From positions 1 to 15,551 of the forward strand of contig WRKK01000334.1 in NCBI GenBank assembly GCA_009782245.1: DNA of 15,551 nt, in the 5' to 3' direction. Positions 12,732 through 15,551 of this stretch are shown here, piece after piece. This DNA comes from Defluviitaleaceae bacterium (GTDB lineage: Bacteria > Bacillota > Clostridia > Lachnospirales > WQUN01). The first letter of the stretch is position 1; each line of letters starts with the position of its first letter. Both the position numbers and the translations under genes were made by a program. The notes beneath the pieces were generated by a model, which saw only the letters and a program-made list of their open reading frames with translations, did not search any database and was not told the DNA's origin.

Positions 12732-13748
12732 ATGAACAATTCAGCCGACAATCCCGACAATCCCGCCGATACATATGATACATACGATACAGACGAAAAA
12801 ACATTGATAGAAATTCACAGGGATATAAAAAATTTGCCCGAAATAATCTACACCCAAGAGGAGATAGACAAGGCAAGGGACGAATTAACGCTAATGAACC
12901 ACCGAGTATTTATGGGGACTTTCGCCGACAACAAGCACAACAACGTAATCACGAACTTAATAGGCGGCGTGCGGCAACTTCACAAACTGCCGCCAATCCC
13001 GCCAATAGAGAACACCCAAGTAGAAAACCCCGATATATACGACATAATACGGAGACAAATGTTTTCCGATTTATCGGGAACGGGCAATTTGATTAGCATA
13101 ATCCTCGAGATACAAGCCCAAGCCCAAGCTGGTTATGCCGCTAGGGGCATTATAACAACGGGCAACGCCATGCGAAAAGACTTCAAGATAGGCGACGATT
13201 ACACCAAAGCCCCAGACGTAGTAACCGTGCACCTTTTGGGGTTTAGATTGCCCGAGTTAAAGGGCATAAAAAATTTTTGCTCACGGATAATAAACGCCGA
13301 ATATGAGAGCGGAAGACCGTTTTTGGCGGAAAAATATTCCACATATTTTGTGGAACTGCCTAAAATGCCGAAAACAAAGGCAAAATTGCCAAAAGAATAT
13401 CATACTTTGTGGGATTTTTGCCATATTTTCAAAACCAAAATGAAAAATTTAGAGGAGGAAGTAAAAATGCAAGCAATAACAAATCCAAGTGTTTTAGAAT
13501 TGGCAGATGCGGCGAAAAAAACCGTCGCACCAAATGAGTTTATTACGGAAGAAATGCGTTTTAAGCGGGAAATTGAGGCTCTTGGGGAGTATCTGCGGCG
13601 AGGGAAAGAGGAAGGGGAAAAACAAGGAGAAGAAAAACTGCTACTTCTTGCCCTAAGGAACAATGTACCCAGAATGATAATAGACAAAATATGCGAAGAT
13701 GCAGGAATAACCAAAGTCCGCCTTGCCAAGTTAATGAGACAGCTGTAA
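12732..13748 (+). CDS. Rpn-family PD-(D/E)XK nuclease/putative transposase, second locus (338 aa)
   Basis: PD-(D/E)XK nuclease-family transposase of the Rpn type (PDDEXK_2-like). N-terminal low-complexity tail DNPDNPADTYDTYDT (8-22), then a core with candidate catalytic Asp113 in MFSDLSG and Glu127/Gln129 in ILEIQAQ, matching the D...E-x-Q pattern. Then TVHLLGFRLPE, a linker, and a C-terminal domain from Met246 with GKEE-GEKQ-GEEK repeats and a helical end. It is clearly a different subfamily from the 8580-9449 gene, with no close sequence match in the core. ATG at 12732 has GGAG 8 nt upstream; a GTG at 12723 overlaps that site and is rejected. Followed by a stand-alone copy of its C-terminal domain. 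Confidence 0.85.
   Translation: MNNSADNPDNPADTYDTYDTDEKTLIEIHRDIKNLPEIIYTQEEIDKARDELTLMNHRVFMGTFADNKHNNVITNLIGGVRQLHKLPPIPPIENTQVENPDIYDIIRRQMFSDLSGTGNLISIILEIQAQAQAGYAARGIITTGNAMRKDFKIGDDYTKAPDVVTVHLLGFRLPELKGIKNFCSRIINAEYESGRPFLAEKYSTYFVELPKMPKTKAKLPKEYHTLWDFCHIFKTKMKNLEEEVKMQAITNPSVLELADAAKKTVAPNEFITEEMRFKREIEALGEYLRRGKEEGEKQGEEKLLLLALRNNVPRMIIDKICEDAGITKVRLAKLMRQL
13467..13748 (+). CDS. Intragenic RpnS-like protein (93 aa), internal start
   Basis: In-frame ATG at 13467 (Met246) preceded by AGAGGAGG (13451-13458) with 8-nt spacing, one of the best ribosome binding sites in the window yet in the middle of a gene. The product is the C-terminal domain alone. The stand-alone gene at 13776-14129 starts with the same MQ and aligns without gaps up to the tetrapeptide repeats, which supports this codon as a true start. 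By analogy with E. coli RpnS, a possible inhibitor of the full-length nuclease; translation is predicted only. Confidence 0.65.
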   Translation: MQAITNPSVLELADAAKKTVAPNEFITEEMRFKREIEALGEYLRRGKEEGEKQGEEKLLLLALRNNVPRMIIDKICEDAGITKVRLAKLMRQL

Positions 13749-13775
13749 ACCCAAATTGAAAGGATATGAACAAAT

Positions 13776-14129
13776 ATGCAGTTGATAGGTTATGCAGGTA
13801 GCCCAGAATGGGTAGATGCAATGAAAAAAGCCGCTACACCAAATGATGTTGTTACAGAAGAAATGTGTTTTAAGCGGGAAATTGAGATTCTTGGGGAGTA
13901 TCTGCGGCGAGGAAGAGAGCAAGGAAGAGAGCAAGGAAGAGAGCAAGGAGAAAAGATAGGAGAAAAGCGAGGAGAAGAGCGCGGAAAGATGCAAGGAAAA
14001 GAGCAAGGAAGAGAAGAAATGCTACTTTTTGCCTTAAGGAACGATGCACCCCAACCGCTAATAGACAAAATGTGCAAAGGTGCAGGAATAACCAAAGCCC
14101 GCCTTGCCAAGCTAATGGAACAGGTGTAA
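13776..14129 (+). CDS. Stand-alone RpnS-like C-terminal domain, candidate antitoxin (117 aa)
   Basis: Paralogue of the C-terminal domain of the preceding nuclease, beginning at the codon equivalent to its internal start. Residues 1-46 align without gaps; shared stretches include TEEM(R/C)FKREIE and LGEYLRRG, while residues 3-26 have diverged strongly. Then nine tetrapeptide repeats (GREQ x3, GEKI, GEKR, GEER, GKMQ, GKEQ, GREE) against three in the parent, which accounts exactly for the 24-residue length difference. The end, from LLLFALRN-like sequence to the stop, matches again, and even the downstream GTAAACCCAAA is shared, showing tandem duplication. Ribosome binding site AAAGGA is 11 nt from the ATG (long spacing). 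Lies 27 nt after the nuclease stop, so co-transcribed. Confidence 0.75.
   Translation: MQLIGYAGSPEWVDAMKKAATPNDVVTEEMCFKREIEILGEYLRRGREQGREQGREQGEKIGEKRGEERGKMQGKEQGREEMLLFALRNDAPQPLIDKMCKGAGITKARLAKLMEQV
13911..14018. repeat. Nine 12-bp tandem units in the RpnS-like gene
   Basis: Three perfect GGAAGAGAGCAA units (13911-13946) followed by six degenerate units of the same 12-bp period. The frame is kept, giving nine GxxX tetrapeptides rich in Glu, Lys, Arg and Gln, likely one long amphipathic or charged helix. Confidence 0.9.
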
Positions 14130-14175
14130 ACCCAAAATAGAAGTTGGATTTATAGGGAAAATTTAAGCTAATAAA

Positions 14176-14200
14176 AACGGGCAGGTGCTACCTGCCCGTT
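14176..14200 (-). terminator. Bidirectional terminator between RpnS-like and dynamin-like genes
   Basis: Perfect 10-bp stem AACGGGCAGG/CCTGCCCGTT with a 5-nt loop. On the minus strand it is followed by TTTTTAT, ending the GTPase transcript. On the plus strand CCGCCCGTTTTTCG follows, giving an alternative ACGGGC/GCCCGT pairing with a T-run for the convergent rpn transcript. Confidence 0.8.
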
Positions 14201-14229
14201 CCGCCCGTTTTTCGTATTAGGTCGTTTTG

Positions 14230-15330
14230 CTAACTTTCAAACAATATCTTCTCCAACCCCAAAATGCCGCATTTTCGGGCGAAGTTTTCGTTGGGTTCGG
14301 ATAATATTCGGCTGTCGGCGGGGTAAAATTCCGATAAATCGTAATCATCGTCAAACAGAGCCGAGCATCTCGTAAAATATCGTTGCTCCATTTTGGAAAA
14401 TGTTTCTTGCGGCAATTTTAGCAACAGCGAAAACTTTGCAGAAATCGGGAAAACTTGCGGTTCGGTATATCCAAATTTTAACAAATCTTGTCGCAATTTT
14501 TGCAAACTTTCGGTTATGGAATCATTGTCAACATCAAAATTGTCAACCTTGTTTAGCATAAAAATCAGCTTATCTTTTGGCACGTTTTCGGCAACGTATT
14601 CAAGGTGTGCCATGTCGTCTTCTGTGCCTAGCTTGTCGGCGTTGAAGATGTAGATAACTTTGTCGTAAATTTCGGTGGAAAGTGCATTGTGCGTAACGGC
14701 GGCGTGTTCTGGGTTTAGGGCGGCGTTTACGCCAGGCGTGTCGATTATTGTAACAAGTTTTGTCGGCGTTATCCACGTTTTGAACGGCTTGGGATTATTT
14801 GTAAAATAGCCAATTTCCGCCGTGAGAGCCTCGGCGGCGGATTCGGCTTGCTTTTCGCCGATTAGTGCGTTTATTAGCGTAGATTTTCCCGCACTCATTG
14901 TGCCTGTTATTATTATGCGAAGTTCGGTTGCTTGGCGAAGTTGGGTTAGTTTGGCGATGGTTTCTTCTTGGGCTTGGATTCTTGCGGTTAATCGGGCGAT
15001 TTTTTCGCCGTTTTGGTTAGGTTTTTCGCTAAAATTTTCGCTAGAATTTTCGCCAACGTTGTTAGTCGTTTTTTCGTCCGCAAGTTCAATGATTGCTTTG
15101 GCTAATTTTAGCTCTAGTTCGTCAATGAGTTTTTGGTGGAACGCTATTTCGGTTTCACATTCATGTTGCTGACTTTTGATTTTTTGGCGGTTTGCGCCCT
15201 CTTGCTTGAAAATTGGACTATGCCTAATGTCGTACAAATCTGCTTGCCTTACCTTGACGTATCGATTTTTAAGTAGCAATTCTGCACGAATTTCTCCAAT
15301 TTCCCTCTGTAGTTCGTCTTTTGTTCTCAT
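14230..15330 (-). CDS. Dynamin-like GTPase, short form (366 aa)
   Basis: Visible GTPase motifs: P-loop GTMSAGKST (143-151), G3 DTPG (197-200), G4 NKVD (260-263) and a probable G5 SAK (297-299). An N-terminal coiled-coil-like region of about 135 residues, interrupted by an Asn/Ser/Glu low-complexity stretch (89-109), precedes the G domain. The protein ends just after the point where the GTPase domain closes (GILGLEKILFES), so the stalk and membrane-binding region of full bacterial dynamins (often 550 aa or more) are missing. Terminator follows, so this is the natural end rather than a window artefact. ATG at 15330 has AGGAGG 8 nt upstream. Alternative: an Era/TrmE-like GTPase; the GTMSAGKST loop favours dynamin. 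Confidence 0.8.
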   Translation of the reverse strand: MRTKDELQREIGEIRAELLLKNRYVKVRQADLYDIRHSPIFKQEGANRQKIKSQQHECETEIAFHQKLIDELELKLAKAIIELADEKTTNNVGENSSENFSEKPNQNGEKIARLTARIQAQEETIAKLTQLRQATELRIIITGTMSAGKSTLINALIGEKQAESAAEALTAEIGYFTNNPKPFKTWITPTKLVTIIDTPGVNAALNPEHAAVTHNALSTEIYDKVIYIFNADKLGTEDDMAHLEYVAENVPKDKLIFMLNKVDNFDVDNDSITESLQKLRQDLLKFGYTEPQVFPISAKFSLLLKLPQETFSKMEQRYFTRCSALFDDDYDLSEFYPADSRILSEPNENFARKCGILGLEKILFES

Positions 15331-15352
15331 TTCATAATCCTCCTATGTACAC

Positions 15353-15396
15353 AAAAACAAGCAAACAATCGCCCAAAAACGGGAAAAGTTTGCTTG
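15353..15396 (-). promoter_or_regulatory. Hairpin plus T-run upstream of the GTPase gene
   Basis: CAAGCAAAC (15358-15366) pairs with GTTTGCTTG (15388-15396), a 9-bp stem with a 21-nt loop that can hold a small CCC/GGG inner hairpin. On the minus strand a TTTTT follows, so it resembles a terminator or attenuator about 10 nt before the ribosome binding site. It may end a transcript from beyond the window or modulate the GTPase gene. No convincing promoter was found between it and the gene. Confidence 0.5.
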
Positions 15397-15455
15397 GATG
15401 CGGTTATTTTTTTTGGGGGCAACTAAATTAGACGAGATTTTTTGACGAAAGACGG

Positions 15456-15540
15456 TCTTGTCTTGTCTTGTCTTGTCTTGTCTTGTCTTGTCTTGTCTTG
15501 TCTTGTCTTGTCTTGTCTTGTCTTGTCTTGTCTTGTCTTG
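15456..15540. repeat. Pentanucleotide repeat (TCTTG)17
   Basis: Seventeen perfect TCTTG units followed by partial TCTT. It is flanked by a 7-bp inverted repeat, CGAAAGA (15446-15452) and TCTTTCG (15541-15547). On the minus strand one frame reads a DKTRQ repeat and stops at TAA 15428-15430, so it could be the end of a gene outside the window. Rest of 15331-15551 holds only the leader hairpin. Confidence 0.95.
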
Positions 15541-15551
15541 TCTTTCGATTA

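Noticed and set aside
13911..14018. CRISPR-like or other array from the regular 12-bp units
   Set aside because: There are no spacers; the units are in-frame coding repeats of a four-residue motif.
8239..14129. Insertion sequence or transposon carrying the Rpn genes
   Set aside because: Although the family is called putative transposase, no terminal inverted repeats or target duplications were seen around either locus, and Rpn proteins are better explained as nucleases.
15456..15540. Pentamer array as a telomere or CRISPR-like structure
   Set aside because: Perfect head-to-tail 5-bp units without spacers; a simple sequence repeat is sufficient. An assembly-end artefact cannot be excluded.

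Overview
The window looks like a chromosomal segment of a low-to-mid GC member of the Bacillota, most likely a Clostridia-type gut anaerobe. The reasons are strong GGAGG-type ribosome binding sites on nearly every gene, sigma-A-like promoters, TTG starts, and an ABC/GldG/DUF4340 operon of the kind common in Clostridia. The assignment is inference; there is no rRNA or marker gene. No stretch longer than 300 bases lacks a gene. No tRNA, rRNA, CRISPR array or IS element was seen.

Layout. (1) 1-119: palindromic non-coding DNA. (2) 120-1301, minus strand: a duplicated two-gene module made of a 97-aa unknown protein followed by a retropepsin-like aspartic protease. In the upstream copy the protease has collapsed to a short remnant by internal deletion. 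(3) 1360-8091, minus strand: a tightly overlapping six-gene operon, read from 8091 leftwards: ABC ATPase, ABC-2 permease, GldG-like protein, unknown single-TM protein, DUF4340 protein, AI-2E family transporter. It ends in a good intrinsic terminator. (4) 8239-9449, minus strand: an Rpn-family PD-(D/E)XK nuclease gene followed by a stand-alone copy of its C-terminal domain. (5) 9610-10305, plus: an unknown lipoprotein. (6) 10428-12591, minus: a two-gene membrane-protein operon. (7) 12732-14129, plus: a second, different Rpn-family nuclease gene, again followed by a stand-alone copy of its C-terminal domain. (8) 14230-15330, minus: a short dynamin-like GTPase. (9) 15331-15551: leader hairpin and a 17-copy TCTTG repeat.

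The most interesting part is the pair of Rpn loci. E. coli Rpn proteins have been described as toxin-antitoxin, anti-phage systems in which the full-length nuclease (RpnL) is restrained by its own C-terminal domain (RpnS), translated from an internal start. Both nuclease genes here carry an in-frame internal GGAGG exactly 8 nt before an ATG at the C-terminal domain boundary. In both loci a second, free-standing RpnS-like gene follows, starting at the equivalent codon. Within each locus the two RpnS-like products differ in length only by whole tetrapeptide repeat units: +2 units (68 versus 76 aa) and +6 units (93 versus 117 aa). The window therefore appears to hold two independently built 'nuclease + intragenic antitoxin + duplicated antitoxin' loci.

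Short tandem repeats of 12 bp (also inside the AI-2E transporter gene) and 5 bp are conspicuous, suggesting replication slippage is an active source of variation in this genome.
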